Shown in pieces: positions 41,754-50,972 of a stretch of DNA of 64,000 nucleotides (position 1 is its first letter; every line of letters begins with the position of its first letter). The translations under genes and the position numbers were made by a program. A model generated the notes under the pieces. It made no database searches, had not been told where the DNA came from, and saw nothing but the letters and a program-made list of their open reading frames with translations. The DNA lies in assembly GCA_023252195.1 (NCBI GenBank), contig JAHEXI010000001.1, positions 372,001-436,000 on the forward strand. Reading direction: 5' to 3'. This DNA is from Pseudonocardiales bacterium (lineage in GTDB: Bacteria > Actinomycetota > Actinomycetes > Mycobacteriales > Pseudonocardiaceae).

Positions 41754-42405
41754 CTCGTCGCTGGCGGTTGAGCTGACTCGTTGGAGCGCTGGCTCGGCGG
41801 CGGTAGTGGCGGGGCGGCCCGGGGGGAGGGGGAGTCGCATCTCGGGCCGGCCCCGCCACTGTGTCCCGCGTAAACGGATCCTCCTGGGTGGGGGGAACCC
41901 AGGGACCCTGGCGGGCCGCGGTCCGACGGGGGGAGGACGAACCGCGGGCTTGCGCTCACCTGCCGGGAACTGCCATGGGAGCGGCGAGGAGAGCGGTGTC
42001 ACACTCTCAGCCAAGCGAACAGATCTCAAGCCCTTTCCGGTAGTTGATTGCGGCGTAACCCGATCGGCCTACGAACCGAGCGGTGGCGACCCGACGGGTT
42101 GGCGAGTAACGCTTCGTGCGGCTACCGCGACAACACAGTGAGTGCAAGCACCAACACGCTGAGTGTGGGCACTTTGATCGTCCTGGCGCCACTTCTCGGC
42201 GTGCGTCAGGCGGTAAGTCCCGTTCGCCAGCGTCAACGAAGAATTGTCCAATGACCCGTCACGGAGCGTATGCTGATGGTTGCGCAGCGAAGTTGTCGCC
42301 CAATCGGCTGCTTCTCCAGACCGAAATGCCACTGGTATGAAGTGCGATCTGGCTGCGTGCTTGAAGGGGTAGTAGGGTGCACCGATCTCTGGGAGGTAGA
42401 TGGAC
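41754..42405. other. Intergenic region, lower GC in its right half
   Basis: About 650 bases. 41800-41960 is G-rich with GGGG runs; 42000-42390 drops clearly in GC. No frame looks like a gene and no RNA structure was recognised. The corresponding place in mycobacteria holds a LysE-type gene, which is absent here. It may be a decayed insertion. Confidence 0.45.
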
Positions 42406-42630
42406 ATGAGCATGGCAGCGATCCTGGCCGAGTTGCCGGACATGTGGCGAAGTGCGTTGACCGCGCATGTGCCCGACCCGCGGGGTAACTGCTGGGCTTG
42501 TCGCGACGAAAGCGGCGTCGCGGCGTCCTGGCCATGTCTGACTCGTGAGGTCGCCGAAGAAGCTAAGTATCTCTACGAAGGCGGGCTTCCGGGCACCTTC
42601 GGCGGGCGCCACGCCGCGCGCAACGGTTGA
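42406..42630 (+). CDS. Small cysteine-containing hypothetical protein
   Basis: A 74-residue protein MSMAAILAELPDMW... with a central CWACRD and SWPCLTREVAEEA, a pattern seen in small actinobacterial proteins that often accompany XRE-family regulators. No such regulator is next to it. ATG 42406 lies nine bases after GGGAGG; ATG 42400 would be too close. Possible zinc binding through C-x2-C and a third cysteine. Function unknown. Confidence 0.6.
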   Translation: MSMAAILAELPDMWRSALTAHVPDPRGNCWACRDESGVAASWPCLTREVAEEAKYLYEGGLPGTFGGRHAARNG

Positions 42631-42703
42631 CCATTGGCGCCGCTAGCTGTGATCGACACCACGGTTTGTCGCCCCTGAGCATTTCTCCCAAGGAAACCGC
42701 TGC

Positions 42704-42771
42704 GCAGGGAACCGCTGTGCAACCAGCCTTTCCCGGGGGGCGGGGGAAGCGGGCGAGCAGCGGTTCCCTGC
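42704..42771. repeat. 14-bp inverted repeat with nested hairpin
   Basis: GCAGGGAACCGCTG (42704-42717) and its exact complement at 42758-42771, with CTTTCCC/GGGGAAG pairing inside the loop. It lies after the small protein gene and before gpm in a 360-bp gap that otherwise shows no gene. Terminator or palindromic unit. Confidence 0.65.
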
Positions 42772-42990
42772 AACGACGGTGGGGTGTCAGCAGGGGGTGC
42801 CAGCGCACCGTCGTCGCACGTTAATGTACGGGTAACCCGCCTGTCACGGCCAGCGCCCGTTCGGGCCATTCGGCTGACGCGGATTGATCGCCATTTCGTA
42901 GGCCCAGCTTCTGGCTCCGCGGGTGCCCCGGACGCATTGGCGGCGGGACCTCAATGGATCCTGCTTCGCCGCACCTGCAAGGCTGCCGGT

Positions 42991-43731
42991 ATGAGCGTTG
43001 GCACCCTGGTCCTGCTTCGCCACGGCGAGAGCGAGTGGAATGCCAAAAACCTGTTCACCGGATGGGTGGATGTGCCGTTGACGCATCTGGGCGAGCGGGA
43101 GGCGACGCGGTCCGGTGCCCTGATGCGCGAAGCCGGGCTGCTTCCCGACGTGGTGCACACATCGCTGCTGCGCCGAGCGATCAGCACCGCTTATCTCGCG
43201 CTCGAGGTCGCCGACCGGCACTGGATTCCGGTCCGCCGAGATTGGCGGCTCAACGAGCGGCACTACGGCGCACTGCAAGGCCTGGACAAGGCGCAGATCC
43301 GCGACGAGTACGGCGATGAGCAGTTCGCGTTGTGGCGCCGCTCATACGGCACCCGGCCACCGCCCATCGAGCCGGGCGGTGAGTTCAGCCAGGACGGCGA
43401 CCCGCGATACGCCGGCATCGACATCCCTAGGAGCGAGTGCCTCGCCGACGTGGTGGACCGAATGCTGCCATACTGGGAATCGTCGATCGTGCCGGATCTG
43501 GCAGCCGGGCGCACCGTGCTGGTTGCCGCGCACGGGAATTCGCTGCGGGCGTTGGTCAAGTATCTCGACGATATCGACACGCAGATCATCGCCGGCGTCA
43601 ACATCCCGACGGGCATCCCGCTGCGCTACGACCTTGATGATCGGCTGCGGCCGATCACCGCCGGCGGACGCTATCTCGATCCAGAATCGGCGGTCGATGC
43701 GATGGCCGTGGTCGCCCAACAAGGCCGGTAG
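42991..43731 (+). CDS. gpm: 2,3-bisphosphoglycerate-dependent phosphoglycerate mutase
   Basis: Interconverts 3- and 2-phosphoglycerate in glycolysis. The 246-residue protein begins with the catalytic phosphohistidine motif [18 protein letters not shown] (H11), then [35 protein letters not shown] and the second histidine in [17 protein letters not shown]. This is the cofactor-dependent type. ATG 42991 is preceded by AAGG at nine bases. It is followed by senX3-regX3 exactly as in mycobacteria. Confidence 0.95.
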   Translation: MSVGTLVLLRHGESEWNAKNLFTGWVDVPLTHLGEREATRSGALMREAGLLPDVVHTSLLRRAISTAYLALEVADRHWIPVRRDWRLNERHYGALQGLDKAQIRDEYGDEQFALWRRSYGTRPPPIEPGGEFSQDGDPRYAGIDIPRSECLADVVDRMLPYWESSIVPDLAAGRTVLVAAHGNSLRALVKYLDDIDTQIIAGVNIPTGIPLRYDLDDRLRPITAGGRYLDPESAVDAMAVVAQQGR

Positions 43732-43876
43732 TTCCGCTGCCCAGACGCCAGTGCGGCGCCGGGGATGAACCCACGGTGAACGACGGACGAAAGTTTGCCC
43801 TATTGCGGGTGGATGTCCTCACTTGTGGTGCGCCGAGATTAGGGGTTTCGCCCGGTCCGGTGCATACGATTGCGGC

Positions 43877-45073
43877 GTGACACTCGCAGTCGTCGTGTTC
43901 ATCGCGATCGGCGCGCTGATGGTCGGGTTGTTCGGGGGGTTCCTGATCAGCCGGCGCTCCGGGACGCCGACAACGCCGCCGTCTCCGGACGGCGCGACGG
44001 TCGCTGACTTGGTCCAGCGGGTCGTGCTGTCCTCACACAACGGGATAGTGCTGCTCGACCGGCTGGGCGATGTGGTGCTGGCCAACCCGCCGGCCGTCGA
44101 ATTGGGCCTGGTCCATGGGCCGCGTCCGGATGAGCGGGCCCGCAAGGCCGCCGAGCAGGTGCGCGACACCGGCGAGGTGGTCCATGTCGACCTTTCGCCG
44201 CTGGACCAGGGCGCGCGATCTGGTCGCGGGCCCACCGCTGTTCTCGGGGAGGTCCGGCCGCTGGGTGACGAGTACACCGTGATCGACGCGTCCGATGAAT
44301 CGGACGCGGTTCGGCTGGAAGCGACCCGGCGAGATTTCGTGGCCAATGTCAGCCACGAGCTCAAGACCCCGGTCGGGGCGATGGCACTGCTGGCCGAGGC
44401 AGTGCTGGATGCCGCCGACGACCCGCACGAGGTGCGCCGATTCGGCACCAAGATCCTCAACGAGGCCAACCGGCTGGGCACGCTGGTGACCGAGCTGATC
44501 GCGCTGTCGCGGCTGCAGGGCGCCGAACGGCTCCCTGAGCTGGCCACCGTTGAGGTCGACAAGGTCGTCCGCGCGGCACTGGATCGCTGCCGGCTGGCGG
44601 CGGAATCGGCCAACATCCGGATCACCGTCGACCCGCCCAGCGGATTGTTGCTCGACGGTGATGCGACGCTACTGGTCACCGCGCTGTCCAACCTGCTCGA
44701 CAACGCGGTCTCCTACTCGCAGCCCGGCAGCCCGGTGTCGGTCAGCAGGCGGTTGGAGGATGGCTTCGTGGAGATCGCCGTCACCGACCGCGGCCTCGGT
44801 ATAGCCCCCGAGCATCAGGAACGCGTCTTCGAGCGGTTCTTTCGCATCGATCAGGCGCGCAGCCGATCCACCGGCGGCACCGGGCTGGGGCTGGCGATCG
44901 TCAAACACGTCGCCGCCAACCATGGCGGTGCGGTCACGCTCTGGAGCAAACCCGGCACCGGCTCCACCTTCACCCTACGGATTCCGGCCCACCCGAAGGC
45001 GCCACAGCCGGACGCTTCGCAAGACACCGTGCGCACCTCGTCGACACCCGAGTATGTGGGAGGACCGCCATGA
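43877..45073 (+). CDS. senX3: Sensor histidine kinase SenX3
   Basis: Membrane kinase of the phosphate-responsive SenX3-RegX3 system. GTG 43877 starts a 398-residue protein: one N-terminal transmembrane helix (VVVFIAIGALMVGLFGGFLI), a PAS-like region (NGIVLLDRLGDVVLANPPAV), the dimerisation box with H160 in FVANVSHELKTPVGAMALLA and an ATPase domain with LLDNAVSYS, DRGLGIAPE and STGGTGLGLAIVKH. Its stop overlaps the regX3 start (ATGA). Predicted role: phosphate starvation and envelope control. Confidence 0.95.
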   Translation: MTLAVVVFIAIGALMVGLFGGFLISRRSGTPTTPPSPDGATVADLVQRVVLSSHNGIVLLDRLGDVVLANPPAVELGLVHGPRPDERARKAAEQVRDTGEVVHVDLSPLDQGARSGRGPTAVLGEVRPLGDEYTVIDASDESDAVRLEATRRDFVANVSHELKTPVGAMALLAEAVLDAADDPHEVRRFGTKILNEANRLGTLVTELIALSRLQGAERLPELATVEVDKVVRAALDRCRLAAESANIRITVDPPSGLLLDGDATLLVTALSNLLDNAVSYSQPGSPVSVSRRLEDGFVEIAVTDRGLGIAPEHQERVFERFFRIDQARSRSTGGTGLGLAIVKHVAANHGGAVTLWSKPGTGSTFTLRIPAHPKAPQPDASQDTVRTSSTPEYVGGPP

Positions 45074-45771
45074 TCAGAGTTCTGATCGTCGAGGACGAGG
45101 AGGACTTCGCTGATCCGCTGGCCTTCTTGCTGCGCAAGGAGGGCTTCTCCGCCGCGGTGGCCACCACCGGATCCGAGGCGTTGGAGGAGTTCGATCGCAA
45201 CGGTGCCGACATCGTGCTGCTGGACCTGATGCTGCCCGGGATGAGCGGCACCGACGTCTGCAAGCAACTCCGGGTGCGGTCCACTGTCCCGGTGATCATG
45301 GTAACCGCCCGCGACAGCGAGATCGACAAGGTCGTGGGGCTGGAGCTGGGCGCCGACGACTATGTCACCAAGCCGTACTCGGCCCGCGAGCTCATCGCCC
45401 GAATCCGCGCGGTGTTGCGCCGCGGGGCGGAAGGCGCCGATGGCGCGACGGCCACCGCCACTCTCGGACCGGCAGTGCTGGAGGCCGGGTCGGTGCGGAT
45501 GGACGTCGAGCGGCACATCGTGACCGTCGCCGGACACGAGGTGGGCCTGCCGCTGAAGGAATTCGACCTCCTGGAGTACCTGTTGCGCAACGTGGGCCGG
45601 GTCCTCACCCGCGGCCAGCTCATCGATCGGGTGTGGGGAGCGGACTACGTCGGCGATACCAAAACACTGGATGTACACGTCAAACGGCTGCGCTCCAAGA
45701 TCGAGCAGGATCCGTCCGCGCCCCGGCACCTCCTCACCGTCCGCGGCCTTGGCTACAAGTACGACATCTGA
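45070..45771 (+). CDS. regX3: Response regulator RegX3
   Basis: OmpR-family transcription factor of 233 residues, phosphorylated by SenX3. The receiver has acidic E8-D9-E10, the phosphoacceptor D52 in VLLDLMLPG and K in DDYVTKPYSARE. The DNA-binding winged helix ends with DVHVKRLRSKIEQDP and RGLGYKYDI. The overlap with senX3 indicates coupled translation. The ppx gene follows by 28 bp; in mycobacteria these genes relate to phosphate metabolism. Confidence 0.96.
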   Translation: MIRVLIVEDEEDFADPLAFLLRKEGFSAAVATTGSEALEEFDRNGADIVLLDLMLPGMSGTDVCKQLRVRSTVPVIMVTARDSEIDKVVGLELGADDYVTKPYSARELIARIRAVLRRGAEGADGATATATLGPAVLEAGSVRMDVERHIVTVAGHEVGLPLKEFDLLEYLLRNVGRVLTRGQLIDRVWGADYVGDTKTLDVHVKRLRSKIEQDPSAPRHLLTVRGLGYKYDI

Positions 45772-45799
45772 ACGGCCACCCGGCGTAGCCTGGCCTCTC

Positions 45800-46810
45800 G
45801 TGCGGCTAGGTGTGCTGGACGTGGGTTCCAACACCGTCCATCTGCTGGTAGTGGATGCCCACCATGGTGCCCACCCGTTGCCGCAGACCTCAGAGAAGTC
45901 GGTGCTGAGGTTGGCCGAGCAGATGGACTCCCGCGGGAAGATCACTCGGGCAGGAGCCGATCACTTGATCCGCACCGTGCACGACGCCGTTGAGTCGGCC
46001 GCCGCGATGGGTTGTGAGGATCTGGTGGCTTTCGCTACCTCCGCGGTACGTGATGCCTCCAACTCCGTCGCTGTGCTCACCCGAGTACTGGCCGGTACCG
46101 GGGTCGAGCTCCAGGTCCTCTCCGGTGAGGAGGAGGCCATCCTCACGTTCCTCGCGGTCCGCCGGTGGTGTGGTTGGTCGGCTGGTCGGCTGCTCATGGT
46201 GGACGTCGGTGGCGGATCACTGGAGGTCGCCAGCGGGATGGACGAGGAACCTGAGGTGGCGGTATCGCTGCCGCTGGGAGCGGGCCGGCTCACCCGGTCC
46301 TGGCTGACCCGCGACCCGCCCCGCCGGCGCGAGCTGGAAGCCCTGCGCGAGCACATCGTCGAGCAGCTTGCGGAACCAGCGCGCACACTGCGCGAGGCAG
46401 GCATCCCAGACCGGGTAGTGGGCACGTCGAAGACGATCCGGTCGCTGGCCCGGCTCAGTGGTGCCGCACCATCCTCGGCGGGCCCGCGGGTCCGGCGTAC
46501 CCTCACCGATGCCGGGCTTAGCCAGGTGATCGCCTTCATCTCCCGGATGAGCGCCGAAGACCTGGCCGAGCTGGAGGGCGTCAGCGCCAGCCGGTCACAT
46601 CAGCTCGTCGCCGGAGCCCTGGTGGTGCAGGAGACCATGCGTGCGCTGGACGTCGATGAGATGACATTGTGCCCGTGGGCGTTGCGCGAAGGTGTGATTT
46701 TGCGGAGGTTGGATTGGCTGGACTGGTTGGACGGAATCGACCGGACGGCGCAGCCGGGGCGCCGCCCACCTCGACGGACTAGACGCAGAGTGGCCCGAGG
46801 TGCACGGTGA
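45800..46810 (+). CDS. ppx: Exopolyphosphatase / pppGpp phosphatase family
   Basis: Ppx/GppA phosphatase of 336 residues, acting on polyphosphate or pppGpp. It opens with the ASKHA phosphate-1 loop LGVLDVGSNTVHLLVVDA, then FATSAVRDASNS, the EEEAILTFLAV segment and the phosphate-2 loop LMVDVGGGSLEVASG. GTG 45800 was chosen because it puts the loop at the N-terminus as in Rv0496. The last 25 residues are a basic tail. Location next to senX3-regX3 links it to phosphate response. Confidence 0.93.
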   Translation: MRLGVLDVGSNTVHLLVVDAHHGAHPLPQTSEKSVLRLAEQMDSRGKITRAGADHLIRTVHDAVESAAAMGCEDLVAFATSAVRDASNSVAVLTRVLAGTGVELQVLSGEEEAILTFLAVRRWCGWSAGRLLMVDVGGGSLEVASGMDEEPEVAVSLPLGAGRLTRSWLTRDPPRRRELEALREHIVEQLAEPARTLREAGIPDRVVGTSKTIRSLARLSGAAPSSAGPRVRRTLTDAGLSQVIAFISRMSAEDLAELEGVSASRSHQLVAGALVVQETMRALDVDEMTLCPWALREGVILRRLDWLDWLDGIDRTAQPGRRPPRRTRRRVARGAR

Positions 46811-46813
46811 GAG

Positions 46814-47662
46814 ATGATGAGGCGCAGTAGCGAACCGCAGGAGCGGGCGCAGTTCACCGTGGCTGAGCTGCTGGCTCGTTATGGCGATCCGGCCCCGGCG
46901 GCCGCCGGGCGGCGGCACCGCCGGGCCGACGACGATCGCGACGACGGTGGCGCCGCCGACACTGTGGCCGGTCGCGGCGCGGCGCAGCCGGTCGCTGCGC
47001 CGCCGGTCGCTGCGCCGCCGGTCATGGAGCGGAACTGGACTGTCAGCAGTGCAGAGTCGACCCAGCCACGCCTGACCGGTCCCACCCTCCAGCAGTGGGC
47101 CCCAGCGGTAGGATCACCGTCCGCGGTCGCGGCACCAATGCCAGTGGCCCCTCCGGCACTGCCCAGGCGATCACCGCTGCCCAGGACGACACCACCACTT
47201 GACGGCCCGATCACCGAGCAGTTGCCGCGACTTGATCAAGCGCCGGTGAACTCCGCTAACTGGTCGAGCCGCCGTCCGGCCAGCGCCAATCCTGATACCA
47301 GCCAACCCCCCGCCGGGCTGCGCACCGTCAGCCGCGCTATCGCTGAGCCGACTGAGAACGCCATCGTCGCGGATGAGGAGACGGCGCAACAGGCCGGCTC
47401 GCCGCTGTGGGAGTGGGCGGTGATGGTGAGCCAGGTCGGGATCGGCATCGTCGGGGGAGCCGCGCTGTGGCTGATCTGCGAGTGGCTCTGGCAGCGGATC
47501 CCCGTGGTGGCGCTGGTCGTTGCCCTCGCTGTGATCACCGGACTGGTCTGGGTGGTGCGCCGGGTGCGGGGTGCCGAGGACCTGCAGACGACGGTCGTCG
47601 CGGTGCTCGTCGGTCTGTTCGTCACAGTGTCCCCGGCAGCACTGCTGCTCGTCGGCCGATAG
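46814..47662 (+). CDS. Proline/alanine-rich protein with C-terminal membrane domain
   Basis: Counterpart of mycobacterial Rv0497. The 282 residues start with FTVAELLARYGDPA, continue with about 170 disordered residues rich in Ala, Pro and Thr (including a short AAPPV duplication) and end in three transmembrane helices (MVSQVGIGIVGGAALWLICE, VALVVALAVITGLVWVV and VAVLVGLFVTVSPAALLLV). ATG 46814 follows ppx by three bases. Function unknown. Confidence 0.85.
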   Translation: MMRRSSEPQERAQFTVAELLARYGDPAPAAAGRRHRRADDDRDDGGAADTVAGRGAAQPVAAPPVAAPPVMERNWTVSSAESTQPRLTGPTLQQWAPAVGSPSAVAAPMPVAPPALPRRSPLPRTTPPLDGPITEQLPRLDQAPVNSANWSSRRPASANPDTSQPPAGLRTVSRAIAEPTENAIVADEETAQQAGSPLWEWAVMVSQVGIGIVGGAALWLICEWLWQRIPVVALVVALAVITGLVWVVRRVRGAEDLQTTVVAVLVGLFVTVSPAALLLVGR

Positions 47663-47665
47663 CCG

Positions 47666-48451
47666 GTGTTACCGGCCAACTCGATCCGGGTGGCCCTGTC
47701 CACCGCCTCGGCATGGCCTGAACCGATCGCTGTGGCTTTCCAGCTGGCCGCCGAACTCGGCTATGACGGCGTCGAGGTGATGGTCTGGGGCGACGTGGGC
47801 AGCCAGGACATCGCCGCCGTCGCGGCGTTGGCGGATCGCTATCGGATGCCCGTGCTTGCCTTGCACTCTCCCTGCTTGCTGATCTCCCAACGGGTGTGGG
47901 CAGCAGACCCGGCGGTACGGCTGCAACGCTCCGTGCAAGCGGCCACCGAACTCGGTGCCGGCATCGTCGTGGTGCACCCCCCATTTCGCTGGCAACAAGA
48001 TTACGCCACGGGTTTCGGTCAGCAGGTCGCTGCGCTGGAGGCCGCCTCCGGGCTTGCTATCGCAGTGGAGAACATGTTCCCGGTGCGCCGTGGCCGGCTT
48101 GAGGTATCCAGCTTCGTGCCATCGCCTGACCCGACCGATGTCGGATACCCGCATTACACGCTGGATCTGTCGCATACCGCCGCGGCCGGTGTCGACGCGC
48201 TGGAGATGGCCCGGCGAATGGGCCGCCAGTTGACCCACGTACATCTGGCAGACGGCAGCGGCGCGCCGCGTGACGAGCACTTGGTGCCCGGCCGCGGTAG
48301 CCAGCCGTGCGCGGAAGTGTGCCTGGGATTGGTCGAGCGTGGGTTCACCGGCACCGTGGTACTCGAGGTGAGTACCCGACGCGCCCGGACTCGCCCTGAG
48401 CGCCGCGCATTGCTGACAGAAGCTCTCCTTTTCGCGCGTCTGAACCTCTGA
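47666..48451 (+). CDS. Sugar phosphate isomerase/epimerase-like TIM-barrel protein
   Basis: A 261-residue AP-endonuclease-2-type TIM barrel, counterpart of mycobacterial Rv0498. It has the strand ELGYDGVEVMVWG, VVVHPPFRWQ, AVENMFPVR, TLDLSHTAAAG and THVHLADGSGAPRDEHLVPG, where the His, Glu and Asp residues form the family's metal site. GTG 47666 is three bases after the upstream stop. Substrate unknown. Confidence 0.9.
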   Translation: MLPANSIRVALSTASAWPEPIAVAFQLAAELGYDGVEVMVWGDVGSQDIAAVAALADRYRMPVLALHSPCLLISQRVWAADPAVRLQRSVQAATELGAGIVVVHPPFRWQQDYATGFGQQVAALEAASGLAIAVENMFPVRRGRLEVSSFVPSPDPTDVGYPHYTLDLSHTAAAGVDALEMARRMGRQLTHVHLADGSGAPRDEHLVPGRGSQPCAEVCLGLVERGFTGTVVLEVSTRRARTRPERRALLTEALLFARLNL

Positions 48452-48467
48452 GGGAGAGTCGACGCAT

Positions 48468-48532
48468 GTCGTGAACTCGACGCCACCTACGTCCCAAGGC
48501 GCTGACAACGTCGGCCCTGTCGAGTTCACGAC
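48468..48532. repeat. 14-bp inverted repeat after the isomerase gene
   Basis: GTCGTGAACTCGAC (48468-48481) and its exact complement at 48519-48532, with a 37-base loop that can fold further. It begins 17 bases after the isomerase stop and ends 31 bases before the proline dehydrogenase start. The TCGTGA edge recalls the palindromes at 3.3 and 6.6 kb. Probably terminator-like. Confidence 0.65.
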
Positions 48533-48562
48533 GATGACCCTGCTACGCGCTAGCGTGCAGCT

Positions 48563-49483
48563 GTGCTGCGTCTGCTGATTCTGTCCGTTGCCGGCCACCC
48601 GGCCGTGCGGCGGCTTGTCGGCACTGCGCCGGTCAGCCGGTACGTCGTACAGCGTTTCGTGGCCGGGGTGAGCACCGCGCAGGCGGTGGCCGCCACTGCC
48701 GCCCTGGTGTCAGCCGGCTTGGCGGTGACCCTGGACCACCTCGGCGAGAGCGTTGCCGATGCGGCCGGTGCGCAGTCCACCGTGCAGTCTTATCTCGAGC
48801 TACTGGCGTGCTTGGCGGCCGAGGGCCTGACCAGCCGGGCGGAGGTCAGCGTGAAGCTGTCCGCTGTGGGTCAGCGGCTGGACGAGGCGTTGGCGTTGCG
48901 CAATGCCGCTCGGATCTGCGCCGCCGCCGAGCAGGCTGGTACCACCGTCACCCTGGACGCCGAAGACCACACCGTCACCGACTCCACGCTGCGGGTGCAC
49001 GCCGAACTGCGCCGGAACTGGCCCACCACCGGGGCGGTACTGCAGGCGTACCTGCATCGCACACTGGATGACTGCCGGGCATTAGCGGTCGAAGGCGCCC
49101 GGGTGCGGCTGTGCAAGGGCGCCTACGCCGAACCGTCTGAGCTAGCATACCGGACCTCGGCGGAGGTCGCGGGTAGCTTTGTACGCTGCGCCAATGTGCT
49201 GCTCGCCGGACCGGGCTACCCGATGTTCGCCACTCACGATCCGCGACTGATCGACATCGTGGGCGAACGGACCCGCTGGTACGGGCGCCTACCGAATAGC
49301 TTTGAGTACCAGATGCTCTACGGGGTGCGTCCGGCCGAGCAGCGACGCTTGGCCGCTGCCGGCAACACCGTGCGGGTGTACCTGCCCTACGGATCGGATT
49401 GGTACTCCTACCTCATCCGACGGCTTGCCGAGCGACCCGGCAATGTCGCCTTCTTCCTTCGCGCCGCGGTGTCCGGGGGCTGA
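48563..49483 (+). CDS. Proline dehydrogenase
   Basis: FAD-dependent oxidation of proline to pyrroline-5-carboxylate. The 306-residue protein shows the PRODH barrel: SVKLSAVGQRLD, VTLDAEDHTVTD, QAYLHRTLDDC, VRLCKGAYAEP (substrate and FAD site), MFATHDPRLID and the C-terminal VYLPYGSDWYSYLIRRLAERP with the two arginines that bind proline carboxylate. GTG 48563 gives the usual short monofunctional form. It precedes proC by 44 bp, so the opposing steps of the proline cycle lie side by side. Confidence 0.93.
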   Translation: MLRLLILSVAGHPAVRRLVGTAPVSRYVVQRFVAGVSTAQAVAATAALVSAGLAVTLDHLGESVADAAGAQSTVQSYLELLACLAAEGLTSRAEVSVKLSAVGQRLDEALALRNAARICAAAEQAGTTVTLDAEDHTVTDSTLRVHAELRRNWPTTGAVLQAYLHRTLDDCRALAVEGARVRLCKGAYAEPSELAYRTSAEVAGSFVRCANVLLAGPGYPMFATHDPRLIDIVGERTRWYGRLPNSFEYQMLYGVRPAEQRRLAAAGNTVRVYLPYGSDWYSYLIRRLAERPGNVAFFLRAAVSGG

Positions 49484-49527
49484 GCCTCCAGCGCCTGACT
49501 GTCGGGCCGCTGTGGCACCGTAGCGCC

Positions 49528-50337
49528 ATGACCACGATCGCTGTCCTGGGCACCGGTAAGATCGGTGAGGCCCTGCTTTCGGGGCTGCTCGATGCTGGCC
49601 GCAGTCCAGATGACCTGATGTTCACGGAGCGCTATCCCGATCGGGCCGCGGAACTCGAGCAGACCTACCGGGTACGCGCGGTCGATACCGCCACTGCGGC
49701 AGGTAAGGCCGACGTTCTGATCGTCGCGGTGAAGCCCCAGGACATCGACCCACTATTGGCCGAGCTCGCCGGACTGATCCGCCCGAGCACTCTGGTGGTG
49801 AGCTTGTGCGCCGGGTTGCCTACCGCGCTCTACGAGCGCCGGCTTCCTGATGGTGTACCGGTCGTGCGGGTGATGCCCAACACCCCGATGCTGGTCGGCG
49901 AGGCGATGAGCGCGATATCCGCCGGCCGCTTCGCCGCCGACGCGCAACTGCAGCTGACCGAGGAGTTACTGGGCAGCGTGGGCAAGGTGGTCCGGGTACC
50001 GGAAAGCCAGCAGGACGCCGTCACCGCGCTGTCCGGGTCCGGCCCAGCCTACTTCTTCTACCTGGTCGAGGCGATGATCGATGCGGGGATCATGCTCGGG
50101 TTACCCCGGCCGATGGTGACCGAGCTGATCACCCAATCCGCGGTGGGGGCAGCCCGGATGTTGCGCGAAACTGGCGAGCACCCGGTGCTGTTGCGAGAGG
50201 CCGTGACCTCTCCCGGCGGGACGACGATCATGGCGATCCGGGAGTTGGAGCGGCACGGCGTGCGGGCCGCGATATTGGCGGCCATCGAGGCGGCTCGGGA
50301 TCGATCGGTCGAACTCGGTGCGGCTCATCGGATCTAA
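49528..50337 (+). CDS. proC: Pyrroline-5-carboxylate reductase
   Basis: Last enzyme of proline synthesis, NAD(P)H dependent. The 269 residues have the Rossmann start IAVLGTGKIGEALLSGLL, the KPQDIDPLL and VRVMPNTPMLVGE segments, and the C-terminal dimer and active-site motif ALSGSGPAYFFYLVEAM and SPGGTT. ATG 49528 gives the standard N-terminus. The gene order ppx ... proC - bldC-like - bS22 is conserved in mycobacteria. Confidence 0.96.
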   Translation: MTTIAVLGTGKIGEALLSGLLDAGRSPDDLMFTERYPDRAAELEQTYRVRAVDTATAAGKADVLIVAVKPQDIDPLLAELAGLIRPSTLVVSLCAGLPTALYERRLPDGVPVVRVMPNTPMLVGEAMSAISAGRFAADAQLQLTEELLGSVGKVVRVPESQQDAVTALSGSGPAYFFYLVEAMIDAGIMLGLPRPMVTELITQSAVGAARMLRETGEHPVLLREAVTSPGGTTIMAIRELERHGVRAAILAAIEAARDRSVELGAAHRI

Positions 50338-50480
50338 TGCTCACTGCAACCGGTGCGAAGTACAACTGATCGGAGTCGCACGGCCACCACCAGTCCCGCT
50401 ACTCTCATCAGAACAGGTACGTCACGGACCGCGGGAGGGGAAGCCCGGCGGCGCGTGATGTAGTGAGGACGCGATAACCC

Positions 50481-50687
50481 ATGCTGATGAATGAACAGGC
50501 CGGGGCGGCCAAGGTACAGTTCCTCACGGTCGCCGAAGTGGCCGCGATGATGCGAGTCTCCAAGATGACGGTCTACCGGCTGGTACATGCGGGTGACCTG
50601 CCAGCGGTTCGCGTCGGGCGTTCCTTCCGCGTTCCGGAGGCGGCCGTGCATGGTTACCTGGAGAACGCCTATTTCGATGCGGGATGA
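50481..50687 (+). CDS. BldC-like MerR/excisionase-type HTH protein
   Basis: A 68-residue DNA-binding protein with one winged helix-turn-helix: FLTVAEVAAMMRVSKMTVYR, LVHAGDLPAVRVGRSFRVPE. This is the BldC/Rv0500A type, a single-domain MerR-like regulator that binds direct repeats cooperatively. Either ATG 50481 or ATG 50487 may be used. In streptomycetes BldC delays differentiation; here the role is inferred only from similarity. Confidence 0.92.
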   Translation: MLMNEQAGAAKVQFLTVAEVAAMMRVSKMTVYRLVHAGDLPAVRVGRSFRVPEAAVHGYLENAYFDAG

Positions 50688-50838
50688 GATCAGGGTCGGG
50701 TGCCGGCAGCGCCTGACTTTGTGGGGATCCTGCGATGAGGGGTAACCTGGGCGCCCGTTCGCGCCCGTTGCTGGGCGCTCCGCAGCGGACCAGTGATCAG
50801 CACATCCAGCGGATCCACGACCAGCGAGGAGGCCGAGC

Positions 50839-50940
50839 ATGGGCTCGGTGATCAAGAAACGCCGTAAGCGCATGTCCAAGAAGAAGCACCGCAAGTTGCT
50901 TCGCAAGACGCGGGTGCAGCGTCGCAAGCTGAAGAAGTAA
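50839..50940 (+). CDS. Ribosomal protein bS22 (AURKAIP1/COX24 domain), 33 residues
   Basis: Very small basic protein starting [19 protein letters not shown] and ending RRKLKK. It is the actinobacterial 30S subunit protein bS22, homologous to Rv0500B. ATG 50839 has AGGAGG six bases upstream. Location after the BldC-like gene is as in mycobacteria. Confidence 0.96.
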   Translation: MGSVIKKRRKRMSKKKHRKLLRKTRVQRRKLKK

Positions 50941-50972
50941 TCTCTGCGCGCGAGCGCAGGGAGCAGGCCAGC

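Noticed and set aside
46985-47030. A 15-bp duplication (AAPPV repeats) in the Rv0497-like gene
   Set aside because: Only two units in a disordered Ala/Pro-rich region; common in such sequence and not informative.
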